From: an uncultured Winogradskyella sp.
GTDB taxonomy: Bacteria > Bacteroidota > Bacteroidia > Flavobacteriales > Flavobacteriaceae
DNA: 64,000 nt
Direction of reading: 5' to 3'
NCBI RefSeq assembly: GCF_947496485.1
Contig: NZ_CANMCZ010000001.1
Span: 1,545,596-1,609,595, forward strand
Shown here piece after piece: positions 26,305-36,239 of the stretch (the first letter of the stretch is position 1; the number at the start of each line of letters is the position of its first letter). A program made the translations under genes and the position numbers. The notes beneath the pieces were generated by a model. The model searched no databases. It was not told the origin of the DNA and saw nothing but the letters and a program-made list of their open reading frames with translations.

Positions 26305-27334
26305 ACTTGATGAAAAAATATGGTTTTGGACGTTACTGGTTATTCCGGTAATTATTCTATTGTTTTTATTGTTGCAAATATGGAGACGCTCTGCGCAGAA
26401 AAAATTTGCAGAGAGTAGATTATTAAAACGACTGAGTCCAAATCAATCTTTGTTTAAAAGTATATTAAAAGTATTAGTGCTTTGTGGTGCTTTTGCGTGT
26501 TTATCGTTAGCACTAGTTAATCCTAAAATAGGAACAAAACTAGAAACCGTGCGTAGTCAAGGAGTTGATATTGTTTTTGCAGTAGATGTCTCTAAAAGTA
26601 TGTTAGCAGAGGATATTGCGCCAAATCGTTTAGATAAATCAAAACAGTTAGTTACTCAAATTATTAATAGTTTGGCGAGCGATCGTGTTGGGATTATTGC
26701 TTATGCAGGCAAAGCTTTTCCGCAATTGCCAATTACAACAGATTATGCTTCGGCGAAAATGTTTTTGCAAAATATGAACACAGATATGTTGTCCTCACAA
26801 GGTACAGCAATTAGTGAAGCGATTGAGTTAGCAAAAACCTACTATGATGACGAAGAGCAAACCAATAGAGTGCTTATTATTATTTCAGACGGAGAAGACC
26901 ATGATGGTGAAGCTGTTGATATTGCCGAAGAAGCAAATGAACAAGGCATTAAAATTTTAACGATAGGAGTTGGTGACACCAAAGGAGGTCCAATACCAAT
27001 AAAGCGCAACGGAGTTATACTCAATTACAAGAAAGATAGACAGGGAGAGACCGTGATTACGCGCTTAAATGAGGTGACTTTAAAAGAGATTGCAGAAGAA
27101 ACAAATGGAATTTATATCAATGGGAAAAATACAATTGAAGTAGTTGATGCCATCAAAGAAGTGCTAGATAAAATGGACAAAAAAGAATTTGAATCTAAAC
27201 AAATAGCAGATTTTAAAGATCAATTTCAATGGTTTTTAGGTTTTGGCATTCTGCTGTTATTTATAGACATATTCTTTTTAGAACGAAAAACGGCATGGTT
27301 AAAGAAATTGAATTTATTTAACGAAAACTTTTAG
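26297..27334 (+). CDS. batB: BatB, vWA-domain membrane protein (TTG start)
   Basis: 345 residues, MIDAS Asp97-x-Ser99-x-Ser101 (AVDVSKSML), IISDGEDHDGEAVD, two N-terminal helices and one C-terminal helix (FLGFGILLLFIDIFFL). The only in-frame start giving the expected MFRLDEKIWFW N-terminus is a TTG at 26297 inside the end of batA; the nearby ATG at 26310 is out of frame. Translation is therefore probably coupled to batA. Confidence 0.92.
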   Translation: MFRLDEKIWFWTLLVIPVIILLFLLLQIWRRSAQKKFAESRLLKRLSPNQSLFKSILKVLVLCGAFACLSLALVNPKIGTKLETVRSQGVDIVFAVDVSKSMLAEDIAPNRLDKSKQLVTQIINSLASDRVGIIAYAGKAFPQLPITTDYASAKMFLQNMNTDMLSSQGTAISEAIELAKTYYDDEEQTNRVLIIISDGEDHDGEAVDIAEEANEQGIKILTIGVGDTKGGPIPIKRNGVILNYKKDRQGETVITRLNEVTLKEIAEETNGIYINGKNTIEVVDAIKEVLDKMDKKEFESKQIADFKDQFQWFLGFGILLLFIDIFFLERKTAWLKKLNLFNENF

Positions 27335-27402
27335 AATTATTTTAACGCTAAGTAACAAACGGCTTTATTAATTTAGAGTTTAAAGGCATAATATAAATAG
27401 TA

Positions 27403-28236
27403 ATGAAACTATACATAGCACTGATAACAATTTTAATTGGAAGTTTTGGATTCTCTCAAGACATTAATAAAGTACAATTAAAAGCAGAAAAAAAAGCAAC
27501 TAATTTGGTTTACAAAGCTAATGAGTTGGTTGAAGATGATAATTATATTGAGGCTGAAATGGAATATAGAAAAGCCATTTCAGAGGCTCCGAAAAAAGCT
27601 GTTGGAGCCTATAATTTAGCACACTCATATTTTAGAAAAGGAAGTTTTGAAGAAGCTTTATTTAGAAATATGGAAGCAGTAAAAAATGCAATTACTAAAG
27701 ATGAAAAACATAGAGCGTTTCATAATATTGGTAATATTTTAATGCAAAACAAAAAATGTAAAGAAGCTGTTGAAGCCTTTAAAGATGCACTAAGGAATAA
27801 CCCAAATGATGATGAAACACGTTATAATTATGCCTTAGCAAAAGAATGTGCCAACCAGCAAGAAGATGGTGGTGGAGAAGATAATAAAGAAGATAAAGAC
27901 AAAGAACAAGAAAAGGACAAAGAAGAAGAGCAAAAGAAAGAAGACCAAGACAAGGAAGAAAAAGATAAAAAAGACGAAGGGGATAAAGATAAAAAGGAAG
28001 GAGATAAAGAGGAAGATGAAAAAGGAAAGCCTAAGGACGATAAAAAAGATGATGGAAAGGGTGATGACAAAAAAGATAAAAAAGACCAAAAGCAAAAGCC
28101 AAAACCTGGGCAAATGTCTCCACAGCAAATGAAGAATATTTTAGAGGCTATGCAAAACCAAGAGCAAAAAGTACAGGAAAAAATAAATGCCAAAAAACAA
28201 AAAGGTGCAAAAGTAAGAACAGAAAAAGACTGGTAA
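27403..28236 (+). CDS. batC: BatC, TPR protein with Lys/Glu/Asp tail
   Basis: 277 residues. Signal peptide (LYIALITILIGSFGFSQ), then about three tetratricopeptide repeats (~30-145; EAEMEYRKAISEAPKKAVGA, EEALFRNMEAVKNA, EAVEAFKDALRNNPNDDETR). A low-complexity tail of Lys, Glu and Asp (~155-245) and a short PGQMSPQQMKNILEAMQNQE motif close the protein. The tail is usual for flavobacterial BatC. TPRs suggest a periplasmic scaffold for BatA/BatB. Confidence 0.88.
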   Translation: MKLYIALITILIGSFGFSQDINKVQLKAEKKATNLVYKANELVEDDNYIEAEMEYRKAISEAPKKAVGAYNLAHSYFRKGSFEEALFRNMEAVKNAITKDEKHRAFHNIGNILMQNKKCKEAVEAFKDALRNNPNDDETRYNYALAKECANQQEDGGGEDNKEDKDKEQEKDKEEEQKKEDQDKEEKDKKDEGDKDKKEGDKEEDEKGKPKDDKKDDGKGDDKKDKKDQKQKPKPGQMSPQQMKNILEAMQNQEQKVQEKINAKKQKGAKVRTEKDW

Positions 28237-28297
28237 ATTCAACTCATAATTTCTAGGAACTTTCGTACTAAGGCTTGTCAAAGTGCTTTAATGTAAA

Positions 28298-30064
28298 ATG
28301 AAATTCAAAAAATCTATATCAATATTATTGTTATTACTTGTAACGAGTATGGCTACTGCACAAATAAAATTTGAAGCTAAAGTCAGTAAGACAAAACTTG
28401 GCATAAACGAACGTTTGCGAATAGATTTTGAGATGAACAAAGATGGAGACAATTTTGTGCCTCCAAGTTTTGAAGATTTTGATGTTGTTATGGGACCCAA
28501 CACCTCGGTCAGTAATTATTCAGGAAATGGTAAGCGCGTTTATTCTAAAACATACAGTTATTTTTTATCACCCAAAAAACGCGGAAAATTCACCATAAAA
28601 CAAGCTACAATTGAGATTGAGGGGGAAACCTATAAGACCTTCCCAATTACTGTAAATGTTACAGGTGCTGTAGATAAACCCAATGCACCACCAACGGCTT
28701 CAGATGTTGCTTCTGAAAACATACATTTAGTGGCTGAGGTTTCTAATTTAAATCCGTACCTCAATGAAGCTATCACAGTAGTTTATAAATTATATGTGTC
28801 ACGAGAAACTGGAGTTGGAGGTTGGAGTGAAAAAGATAGCCCAAGGTATAATGATTTTTGGAGTCAAAATATAGAAGTTAAAAGTTTTCCCACCCATAGA
28901 GCGCAATATAAAGGCGAAGATTATCGCTATGTTATACTTCGCAAAACGGTGCTATATCCTCAAAAAACAGGAAAGCTAAAGTTAGAACCTTTGGTATTAG
29001 ATCTAACAGTTGAAGTGCCAACAAATAGGTTCGATATTTTTGGAAGATCAATAATGACTAAAGTCCCTAAAATAGTTACTGCTGGTAGCAGAACTATCGA
29101 TGTAAAGCCATTACCAGAACAAGGCAAACCTTCAGATTTCAAAGGAGCAGTTGGGGATTTTGATTTTAAGGTCACAACTACCAAAACAGCTTTGGATGCA
29201 ACAGAGTCGCTTCAAGCAAAAATAGAGGTTTCAGGAAAAGGAAATTTAAAACTTTTTGAACTCCCTAAGCTAACAGTACCAAGTTCATTAGAAGTTTACG
29301 AACCAGAGCACGAGGAGAGAGTTAGTACCAATTTAAAAGGAATGCAAGGTAGAATTTCTGATAATTATACCATTGTTCCGCAATACAAAGGGAAATATCC
29401 TGTGCCTTCAATTTCATTTTCATATTTCGATTTAGAGACGGAAAGTTATAAACGCGTCACTTCAAACGAAATAGTTATAGATGTTTTAGATGGCCCAACG
29501 GCTACCAATAACAATAGTGATACAGCATCAACGGCTAAACAAACTGTAAGACCAAATACAAACACGTTTGCATTTATTAAAACATCATCTAATTGGTCTA
29601 AAATCACAAGCCAATCGTTTTTTAAAACAACCAAATTTTGGACATTACTATTATTACCTTTTCTAGCGATTCCTTTGGCTATAGTAATTAGAAGAAAAAA
29701 GGACGAACGCGATGCAGATGTACAAGGTAACCGATTAAGAAAGGCAGATCGTTTGGCTAAAAAGTATTTAGGTGCAGCCAAAAAAGCTTTAGGTAAAAAG
29801 GAAACATTTTACTTGGCTTTGGAAAAAGCATTACATAATTATTTAAAAGCAAAACTAAATATAGAAACTAGTGATTTTAACAAAGAGAAAATAGAAACTA
29901 CTCTAAAAGAAAGGCGGGTGGAACCTGAAGTTGTTTCAGATTTTATTTCAATATTAGAAAATTGTGAATTAGCGCGTTATACACCAATTACTCAGGTAAC
30001 AATGCAGAATGATTATAATAAGTCAGCGAAAACAATTTCATTAATCGATAAACAATTAAGATAA
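28298..30064 (+). CDS. batD: BatD, oxygen-tolerance protein
   Basis: 588 residues. Signal peptide (SILLLLLVTSMATAQ), three or four beta-sandwich domains typical of BatD (KLGINERLRIDFEMN; YSYFLSPKKRGKFTIKQA; SGKGNLKLFELPKLTVPSS), one membrane helix near 450 (FWTLLLLPFLAIPLAIVI) and a cytoplasmic helical tail. It follows batC after 61 bases and precedes batE by 1 base. Homologues are essential to the Bat complex; mechanism is unclear. Confidence 0.9.
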   Translation: MKFKKSISILLLLLVTSMATAQIKFEAKVSKTKLGINERLRIDFEMNKDGDNFVPPSFEDFDVVMGPNTSVSNYSGNGKRVYSKTYSYFLSPKKRGKFTIKQATIEIEGETYKTFPITVNVTGAVDKPNAPPTASDVASENIHLVAEVSNLNPYLNEAITVVYKLYVSRETGVGGWSEKDSPRYNDFWSQNIEVKSFPTHRAQYKGEDYRYVILRKTVLYPQKTGKLKLEPLVLDLTVEVPTNRFDIFGRSIMTKVPKIVTAGSRTIDVKPLPEQGKPSDFKGAVGDFDFKVTTTKTALDATESLQAKIEVSGKGNLKLFELPKLTVPSSLEVYEPEHEERVSTNLKGMQGRISDNYTIVPQYKGKYPVPSISFSYFDLETESYKRVTSNEIVIDVLDGPTATNNNSDTASTAKQTVRPNTNTFAFIKTSSNWSKITSQSFFKTTKFWTLLLLPFLAIPLAIVIRRKKDERDADVQGNRLRKADRLAKKYLGAAKKALGKKETFYLALEKALHNYLKAKLNIETSDFNKEKIETTLKERRVEPEVVSDFISILENCELARYTPITQVTMQNDYNKSAKTISLIDKQLR

Positions 30065-30065
30065 T

Positions 30066-30824
30066 ATGAGAGCTGTAGTTATTATACTTTTTTGTTGTTT
30101 TAGTTTTTTTGTGTTTCCACAAAATGATAAGACTTTTGGGCAAGCCAATGCTTTATATAATGAAGGCAAATATGCTGAAGCCATTGATAAATATGAATCC
30201 ATATTAGAGTCAGATGTACATTCTGCTGAATTGTATTATAATCTTGGTAATGCCAATTATAAGCTTAACAACATTGCTCCTAGCATTTATTATTTTGAAA
30301 AAGCACTTCAGTTAAACCCTTATGATAAGGACATAGAAAATAATCTGTCATTCGCACAACAGATGACTATTGATGCTATTGACAAAGTACCTCAGGTTGG
30401 GTTTTCAAGAATTATTAATAATATAGTTAATACTTTTAAAACAGATACTTGGGCAAAAATTGCCATAGGTGGTGTTATTATATTTGTGCTATTATTCTTA
30501 ATGTATCATTTTTCTTATGCCACGTCACAAAAACGAATTGCATTTGTAATAAGTGTTTTAAGTTTATTGATTGCTTGTTTTTCTGCGGCAATGGCTTTTC
30601 AAAAAGAGAGTTTGGATAAAAAAGATAATCCTGCAATAGTATTCGTGCAAGAAAGCAAAGTAAAGGCTGAAGCCAATCAAACAAGTGAAGAAGTATTTAG
30701 GCTTCATGAAGGTACCAAAGTTCAAGTTTTAGAAACTTATGAAGACTGGAATAAAATAGAACTTTCCGACAATTCTACAGGTTGGATTTCATCCAAAGAC
30801 ATTAAATTGTTGAAGAATTTTTAA
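30066..30824 (+). CDS. batE: BatE, TPR plus SH3 membrane protein
   Basis: 252 residues: signal helix, two TPRs (GQANALYNEGKYAEAIDKYE; SAELYYNLGNANYKLNN; APSIYYFEKALQLNPYD), two membrane helices (~137-155 and ~160-180), then a bacterial SH3 domain at the end (SKVKAEANQTSEEVFRLHEG; ending TGWISSKDIKLLK). SH3b domains often bind cell wall peptides. Last core gene of the operon. Confidence 0.9.
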   Translation: MRAVVIILFCCFSFFVFPQNDKTFGQANALYNEGKYAEAIDKYESILESDVHSAELYYNLGNANYKLNNIAPSIYYFEKALQLNPYDKDIENNLSFAQQMTIDAIDKVPQVGFSRIINNIVNTFKTDTWAKIAIGGVIIFVLLFLMYHFSYATSQKRIAFVISVLSLLIACFSAAMAFQKESLDKKDNPAIVFVQESKVKAEANQTSEEVFRLHEGTKVQVLETYEDWNKIELSDNSTGWISSKDIKLLKNF

Positions 30825-30871
30825 ATAATATTTAACGAAATATTGATTAGTAAATAGTATATTCGTTCTTT

Positions 30872-31165
30872 ATGCAAAAAACTAACCAACAAAGAATAGC
30901 AATACTCTTCACCATTTTTTTTATGGCGATTATTTCTGTTCCTTCAATAATTATGTCTTTCGATGACACAATTGATATTACCTGTTTTTATGGTGAAAAT
31001 GAAGAAGAAGAAAAAGAAGGGTTAAAACTTGTTTTTGAATTTACTTCTCATAATCTCGAAGATTTTTTTACTGATAGCGACAATAATCGAAATGAAGTAT
31101 ATACTTCTAAAAACTATCCTAAACCTCATTTAAATTTAATTTCTCCACCTCCCGAATTCATTTAA
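30872..31165 (+). CDS. small secreted or membrane protein, unknown
   Basis: 97 residues with an N-terminal hydrophobic helix (IAILFTIFFMAIISVPSIIM) and an acidic Glu-rich mid-section (GENEEEEKEG). I recognise no domain. It lies 47 bases behind batE on the same strand and could share the operon transcript. Confidence 0.6.
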   Translation: MQKTNQQRIAILFTIFFMAIISVPSIIMSFDDTIDITCFYGENEEEEKEGLKLVFEFTSHNLEDFFTDSDNNRNEVYTSKNYPKPHLNLISPPPEFI

Positions 31166-31247
31166 TTTCTTTGTTTGGACAATCTGTCCTGAAAAATCAT
31201 TAAAAATTAGCTAATGAGATTACTCTTTGGCTTAAACTAATTTATAT

Positions 31248-32849
31248 ATGTTTAAATATTTAAAAAATGACATACCAGCGAGTATTGTCGTATTCTTTGT
31301 TGCGTTACCACTTTGTTTAGGTATTGCATTAGCCAGTGGTGCTCCATTATTTTCTGGATTGATAGCTGGTATTATTGGAGGTATTGTAGTAGGGTCATTA
31401 AGTGGTTCTAAAATTGGTGTTAGCGGCCCAGCAGCTGGACTTGCTGCAATTGTATTAACTGCAATTGGCACATTAGGTGGTTACGAAAACTTCCTTGTAG
31501 CTGTTGTTTTGGGTGGAATTATTCAAATTGGGTTTGGTGTTTTAAAAGCCGGAATTATTGGATATTATTTTCCTTCTTCAGTAATTAAAGGAATGCTGAC
31601 AGGTATTGGATTAATTATCATCTTAAAACAGATTCCTTATTTCTTTGGACTTGATAAAAACCCTGAAGGTGATTTTGCATTTCTGCAATTTGATGGTGAA
31701 AACACACTCACCGAATTATTGAAAACTTTGAATGCAATAATAAGCGGGAATTTTGATAAAGGTGCTACAATCATAGCACTTGTTGCTATCGCAATATTAA
31801 TACTTTGGGGAAATGTACTAATTAAAAAAGGAAAGTTTTTCGAGATTGTACAAGGACCAATAGTAGCAGTGGTGGTAGGTATTGTATTTTATATATTAAC
31901 AAAATCTAATGAGACACTATCTCTAGAGGCCTCTCATTTAGTTAGTGTTCCAGTACCAGACAGTTTTGATACATTTATTGGACAGTTTAGTTTTCCAAAT
32001 TTTTCAGTAATTACAAATCCAGAAGTTTGGGTAGTGGCTTTTACTATTGCTCTTGTGGCTAGTTTAGAGACTCTACTTTGTGTTGAAGCAACAGATAAAT
32101 TAGATCCACATAAAAACGTGACTCCAACAAACAGAGAATTATTAGCGCAAGGAACTGGTAATGTTTTATCGGGTTTAATAGGTGGACTACCTATTACTCA
32201 AGTAATTGTAAGAAGTTCTGCAAATATCCAGTCGGGTGGACGTAGCAAAGCATCTGCTGTTATTCATGGATTTTTGTTATTAATTTCTGTAATCCTTATT
32301 CCTAAATTATTGAATATGATTCCGCTTTCTGTGTTAGCTGCTGTACTTTTTATTGTTGGTTATAAACTCGCAAAACCGGCATTATTCAAAAAAATGTACA
32401 ATTTAGGATGGAAACAATTCGTGCCTTTTACAGTAACAGTATTAGGAATTGTATTTATAGATTTATTATATGGAATTGGATTAGGTTTAGGTGTTGGAAT
32501 CATTGTTATCTTAATTAAGAGTTACCAAAATTCTCATTTTCTTCATATTGAAGATAAGAGCAATGGTAAGCACAAAATAAAAATGACCTTTGCAGAAGAA
32601 GTAACATTTTTTAATAAAGGTGCCATTTTAAAAGAATTAGATAGCTTACCAAGAGACACCTATTTAGAATTAGATGTTAGAAAAACTAGGTATTTAGATA
32701 ATGATATTATCGAAATCCTAGATGACTTTGCTTTCAAAGCTAAGGAAAGACATATTGATATAAAGCTAATCTCGGAAAGAGGAATTGTAGAAAATCCAGA
32801 TAGCTTTATAGAGTTTTTTAAACTTAGACCCAAAATAGCTCAAATTTAA
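31248..32849 (+). CDS. SulP-family anion transporter (first copy)
   Basis: 533 residues: ~10-12 membrane helices (SulP signature around FFVALPLCLGIALASGAPLF and GVSGPAAGLA), then a C-terminal STAS domain (~440-533). SulP proteins carry sulfate, bicarbonate or other anions. The next genes are a UspA-like protein, a second SulP and a carbonic anhydrase, which points to bicarbonate. The stop is 5 bases from the next start. Confidence 0.9.
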   Translation: MFKYLKNDIPASIVVFFVALPLCLGIALASGAPLFSGLIAGIIGGIVVGSLSGSKIGVSGPAAGLAAIVLTAIGTLGGYENFLVAVVLGGIIQIGFGVLKAGIIGYYFPSSVIKGMLTGIGLIIILKQIPYFFGLDKNPEGDFAFLQFDGENTLTELLKTLNAIISGNFDKGATIIALVAIAILILWGNVLIKKGKFFEIVQGPIVAVVVGIVFYILTKSNETLSLEASHLVSVPVPDSFDTFIGQFSFPNFSVITNPEVWVVAFTIALVASLETLLCVEATDKLDPHKNVTPTNRELLAQGTGNVLSGLIGGLPITQVIVRSSANIQSGGRSKASAVIHGFLLLISVILIPKLLNMIPLSVLAAVLFIVGYKLAKPALFKKMYNLGWKQFVPFTVTVLGIVFIDLLYGIGLGLGVGIIVILIKSYQNSHFLHIEDKSNGKHKIKMTFAEEVTFFNKGAILKELDSLPRDTYLELDVRKTRYLDNDIIEILDDFAFKAKERHIDIKLISERGIVENPDSFIEFFKLRPKIAQI

Positions 32850-32854
32850 GAATT

Positions 32855-33628
32855 ATGAAAAATGGAACATATAAGATTTTAGTACTTTCTGACTTGAAAG
32901 CATCTACAACAGAATTATTAAAAAGCACTGCTAGTTTTGCAAATATGATCGATGGAGAAGTACATTTATTTCATGTAAAAAAGGGAACTGAGATTGTAAA
33001 AACCGCAAGTCAGTTATCTGCAAAGCGAGAGATTAATGAATACAATATTAATGCAGATAAAAATATTAAGAATCTTATTAAGCCAATTTCGAAGCAATAC
33101 AATCTAGATATTAAATACAGATTTAGCCTTGGAAATGTAAAAGATGAGATAGATAAGCACATAAAACAAGTAAATCCAGATGTAATTGTACTTGGTAAAA
33201 GAAAGTCAAAACCCTTAAAACTTATTGGCGACAATGTTACGAATTTTATTTTGAAGAGATTCAATAAAGCTGTAATGATTGTATCAGACGACAACAATTT
33301 AGGACCGGATGCTGATTTGTCTATTGGACTGTTAAACGGCACTAATGCAGCTTTAACCGAAGGTTTATCTGGAAATTTAATAAGAAATACAAAACGACCT
33401 TTGACCTCTTTTAAAGTTGGATCTCAATCTAAAGAAACTATTGTGTCAGAAAATAAAGTCGTAGAGTTTGTCTTTGAAGAAAACGATAATACGATAAACA
33501 CATTGTCAGATTATATTTCGAAGAAGAAAGTTAATCTATTGTGTATAGACCGTAATACGACTTCTAAAAAAGACAATTACACTAATGCAGTTATAAATAA
33601 AGTAAACGTATCACTGTTAGTTACATGA
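32855..33628 (+). CDS. UspA-like protein linked to SulP genes
   Basis: 257 residues with the universal-stress-protein pattern: YKILVLSDLKASTTELLKST at the start, HLFHVKKG, NPDVIVLGKRKSK and a second degenerate half (VNLLCIDRNT). Two USP-like folds per chain are common. Its position between two SulP transporters suggests a regulatory or sensing role for anion uptake (inference). No membrane helix. Confidence 0.7.
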   Translation: MKNGTYKILVLSDLKASTTELLKSTASFANMIDGEVHLFHVKKGTEIVKTASQLSAKREINEYNINADKNIKNLIKPISKQYNLDIKYRFSLGNVKDEIDKHIKQVNPDVIVLGKRKSKPLKLIGDNVTNFILKRFNKAVMIVSDDNNLGPDADLSIGLLNGTNAALTEGLSGNLIRNTKRPLTSFKVGSQSKETIVSENKVVEFVFEENDNTINTLSDYISKKKVNLLCIDRNTTSKKDNYTNAVINKVNVSLLVT

Positions 33629-33709
33629 GAGTGTTACACTAAACTATTCCAAACCAGATTAAAATAATTGAAAATTTTAGGCTAATTTAGAAAAAGATAA
33701 AATCATTTT

Positions 33710-35572
33710 ATGAAAAAACTATTTTCTAACATCAAAGGCGATGCTTTTGGTGGAATTACAGCTGGTATAGTTGCATTGCCTTTGGCATTAGCTTTTGGAG
33801 TTTCTTCAGGGTTAGGGCCAGAAGCTGGATTGTATGGAGCTATTTTCATTAGTTTTTTCGCGGCGCTTTTTGGAGGTACTGACACTCAGATATCTGGGCC
33901 AACAGCACCAATGACTGCCGTAAGTATGGTCATAATTGCAGGTATAGTTGCGGCAAATGATGGTAGTGTAGAAAAAGCATTGCCAGCTATTTTAACCGTA
34001 TTCTTACTGGCAGGTTTAATACAAATTGGTTTAGGTCTCTTAGGAATAGGAAAATATATAAGATATATTCCTTATCCTGTTGTTTCTGGATTCATGACTG
34101 CTATTGGTGTTATTATTTTATTAACTCAAATCTTACCTTCGCTAGGGTATTATCCTAAAGAAGATGAGGCTTTTGTTGAAAAATTCAAAATACAAGCAGA
34201 AGAAGTGATTCTGGAAAATATTTTGAAAGAGGAAGCAGGTGAAGGTATTCTGGTACTAGAAAATTTTGAAGAAACTATAAAGCGCGGAACAAAAATTACT
34301 CCGGAAGAAATTTTACAAGAATCTAAAACTCTAGCCGCTAAAGAAGCTTCAGGTACCATTGGTGCACTTAAAGTATTACCAAGAGCTTTAAAAAATATAA
34401 AATGGTTGGAGTTAATATTAGCACTTGGAACTATATTTATTATTTATGCTTTTAAGCGAATAACCACAGCCATACCAAGTACTCTAGTAGCATTAGTCGT
34501 TATGTCTGGTATTGCCTATGGTTTTAATTTAGGATATGAACCAATTTCAGAGATTCCTGGTGGTATTCCTGTTCCGAAACTAGAAATGTTTAGTAACTTT
34601 AGTTTGAGTAGCATAACACCTTATATTTTTACAGCACTTGCCTTATCCTTATTAGGTGCAATAGATTCACTTTTAACAAGTGTAGTTGCCGATAATATGA
34701 CTAAAACAAAGCATAAGCCCAATAAAGAGTTAGTTGGTCAAGGTATAGGAAATTGCATTGGAGCAATATTTGGAGGTATTCCAGGCGCAGGTGCTACGAT
34801 TAGAACAGTAGTAAATATAAATGCAGGAGGGAAAACAAAATTATCTGGAATGATTGCTGGTGTAATGTTATTAGTAATTATGCTAGCGTTAAGTGATGTG
34901 GCGTCAAAAATCCCAGCAGCAGTTTTAGCAGGTATATTAATTACTGTTGGTATTGGAGTAATGGATTATAAAGGTCTAAGAGCTATTCCAAGCCTGCCAA
35001 AAGACATCAAATTTGGGCCATTAAAATTAAGTTCTGAGGTATTGATAATGTTAGTTGTATTAGTGCTGTCGACCTTCTGGGATTTAATTTATGCTGTAGG
35101 TATAGGTTTAGTAATAGCATCACTAATGTTTATGAAAAAAATAGGTGATTTAACAGCAGAACGCTCTGATGTAAAATCATTAAAAGAAGAATCTTGGGCG
35201 GATGAAGGGGATTTTCCTTCAGACTTAAAAGAAGAAGTATTTATTAAGCACCTTAAAGGTCCTTTATTTTTTGGATCTACTAGCGATTTTCAAGCTTTAA
35301 CAGAGCAGATTCCTAATACAGCTGAAATAGTGATTCTAAGATTAGGTCGTATGCAATATATGGATCAAACGGGTCTATATGCTATGGAAGATATGCTTCA
35401 AGATCTCAAAAAAAATAATGTCGAAGTTTTATTTGTTGGGCTTTTAAAACAGCCACGCTATATGATGGAGCGTATTGATATTATTCCAGATTTTATTCCG
35501 AATGAACATATTTTTAAAGATTTTAAAACTTGTTTAAAATGGGTTAAAGACAACGTAAAAGATAAATATTAA
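33710..35572 (+). CDS. SulP-family anion transporter (second copy)
   Basis: 620 residues, longer than the first copy. Transport core: GGITAGIVALPLALAFGVSS, then QISGPTAPMTAVSMVI and IPGAGATIRTVVNINAGG. There is an extra charged, helical insertion at ~145-235 between membrane helices, and a C-terminal STAS domain (~510-620, RMQYMDQTGLYAMEDML). The carbonic anhydrase starts 20 bases later, so bicarbonate transport is the best guess; sulfate cannot be excluded. Confidence 0.9.
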   Translation: MKKLFSNIKGDAFGGITAGIVALPLALAFGVSSGLGPEAGLYGAIFISFFAALFGGTDTQISGPTAPMTAVSMVIIAGIVAANDGSVEKALPAILTVFLLAGLIQIGLGLLGIGKYIRYIPYPVVSGFMTAIGVIILLTQILPSLGYYPKEDEAFVEKFKIQAEEVILENILKEEAGEGILVLENFEETIKRGTKITPEEILQESKTLAAKEASGTIGALKVLPRALKNIKWLELILALGTIFIIYAFKRITTAIPSTLVALVVMSGIAYGFNLGYEPISEIPGGIPVPKLEMFSNFSLSSITPYIFTALALSLLGAIDSLLTSVVADNMTKTKHKPNKELVGQGIGNCIGAIFGGIPGAGATIRTVVNINAGGKTKLSGMIAGVMLLVIMLALSDVASKIPAAVLAGILITVGIGVMDYKGLRAIPSLPKDIKFGPLKLSSEVLIMLVVLVLSTFWDLIYAVGIGLVIASLMFMKKIGDLTAERSDVKSLKEESWADEGDFPSDLKEEVFIKHLKGPLFFGSTSDFQALTEQIPNTAEIVILRLGRMQYMDQTGLYAMEDMLQDLKKNNVEVLFVGLLKQPRYMMERIDIIPDFIPNEHIFKDFKTCLKWVKDNVKDKY

Positions 35573-35591
35573 TAATTAAAAAAGATAAAAA

Positions 35592-36221
35592 ATGAAAAAT
35601 ATAGCAATAACAAAAGACGTACAAAGTGCATTATCGCCAGATGGAGTTTTACAAGATTTATTAGAAGGTAATAAGCGTTTTGTAAACGGAAATCTTGAAG
35701 GAGCTGATAATGCTGCTTTAGTAAACCAAACAACAGGAGGGCAATTCCCTAAAGCTGTGGTTTTATCTTGCATAGATTCTCGTGTGCCAGTAGAAACAGT
35801 ATTAGACCAAGCCATAGGAGATATATTTGTGGCAAGAGTCGCTGGTAATTTTGAAAACGTAGATATTCTAGGAAGCTTAGAATACTCTTGTAAAGCAGCT
35901 GGAAGTAAGTTGGTTTTAGTTTTAGGCCACGAAAGCTGTGGTGCAGTAAAAGCAGCTTGTGATGGTGTAGAGCTTGGCAATATTACAGCAATGTTAGATA
36001 ATATTATGCCAGCAGTTAGAAAATCTGCAAATGAAGTTGAAGGTGAAGCAAATTCATCTAATAAAGAGTTTGTTGCAAAAACTGTGGCAAATAATGTAAA
36101 GCTTACAATTGACCGTATCCGTGAGAAAAGTCAAATCTTAAAAGAAATGGAAGATAATGGCGAAATTGCTATCGTTGGTGGTGTCTACAGCCTACATACC
36201 GGAAAAGTAGAAATGCTATAA
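35592..36221 (+). CDS. beta-class carbonic anhydrase
   Basis: 209 residues. Interconverts CO2 and bicarbonate with a Zn ion. Visible ligands: Cys60 and Asp62/Arg64 in SCIDSRVPVE, then His113 and Cys116 in GHESCGAVK. Length matches bacterial beta-carbonic anhydrases. No signal peptide, so cytoplasmic. The coupling to two SulP transporters resembles Sul-CA modules thought to supply bicarbonate for anaplerosis. A terminator follows. Confidence 0.95.
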   Translation: MKNIAITKDVQSALSPDGVLQDLLEGNKRFVNGNLEGADNAALVNQTTGGQFPKAVVLSCIDSRVPVETVLDQAIGDIFVARVAGNFENVDILGSLEYSCKAAGSKLVLVLGHESCGAVKAACDGVELGNITAMLDNIMPAVRKSANEVEGEANSSNKEFVAKTVANNVKLTIDRIREKSQILKEMEDNGEIAIVGGVYSLHTGKVEML

Positions 36222-36239
36222 TAGAAAACTTTTAATTGA

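Noticed and set aside
27828..28193. Open frames on the opposite strand and in other frames of batC
   Set aside because: They are caused by the low-complexity Lys/Glu/Asp codons of the BatC tail, with no start context or plausible protein.
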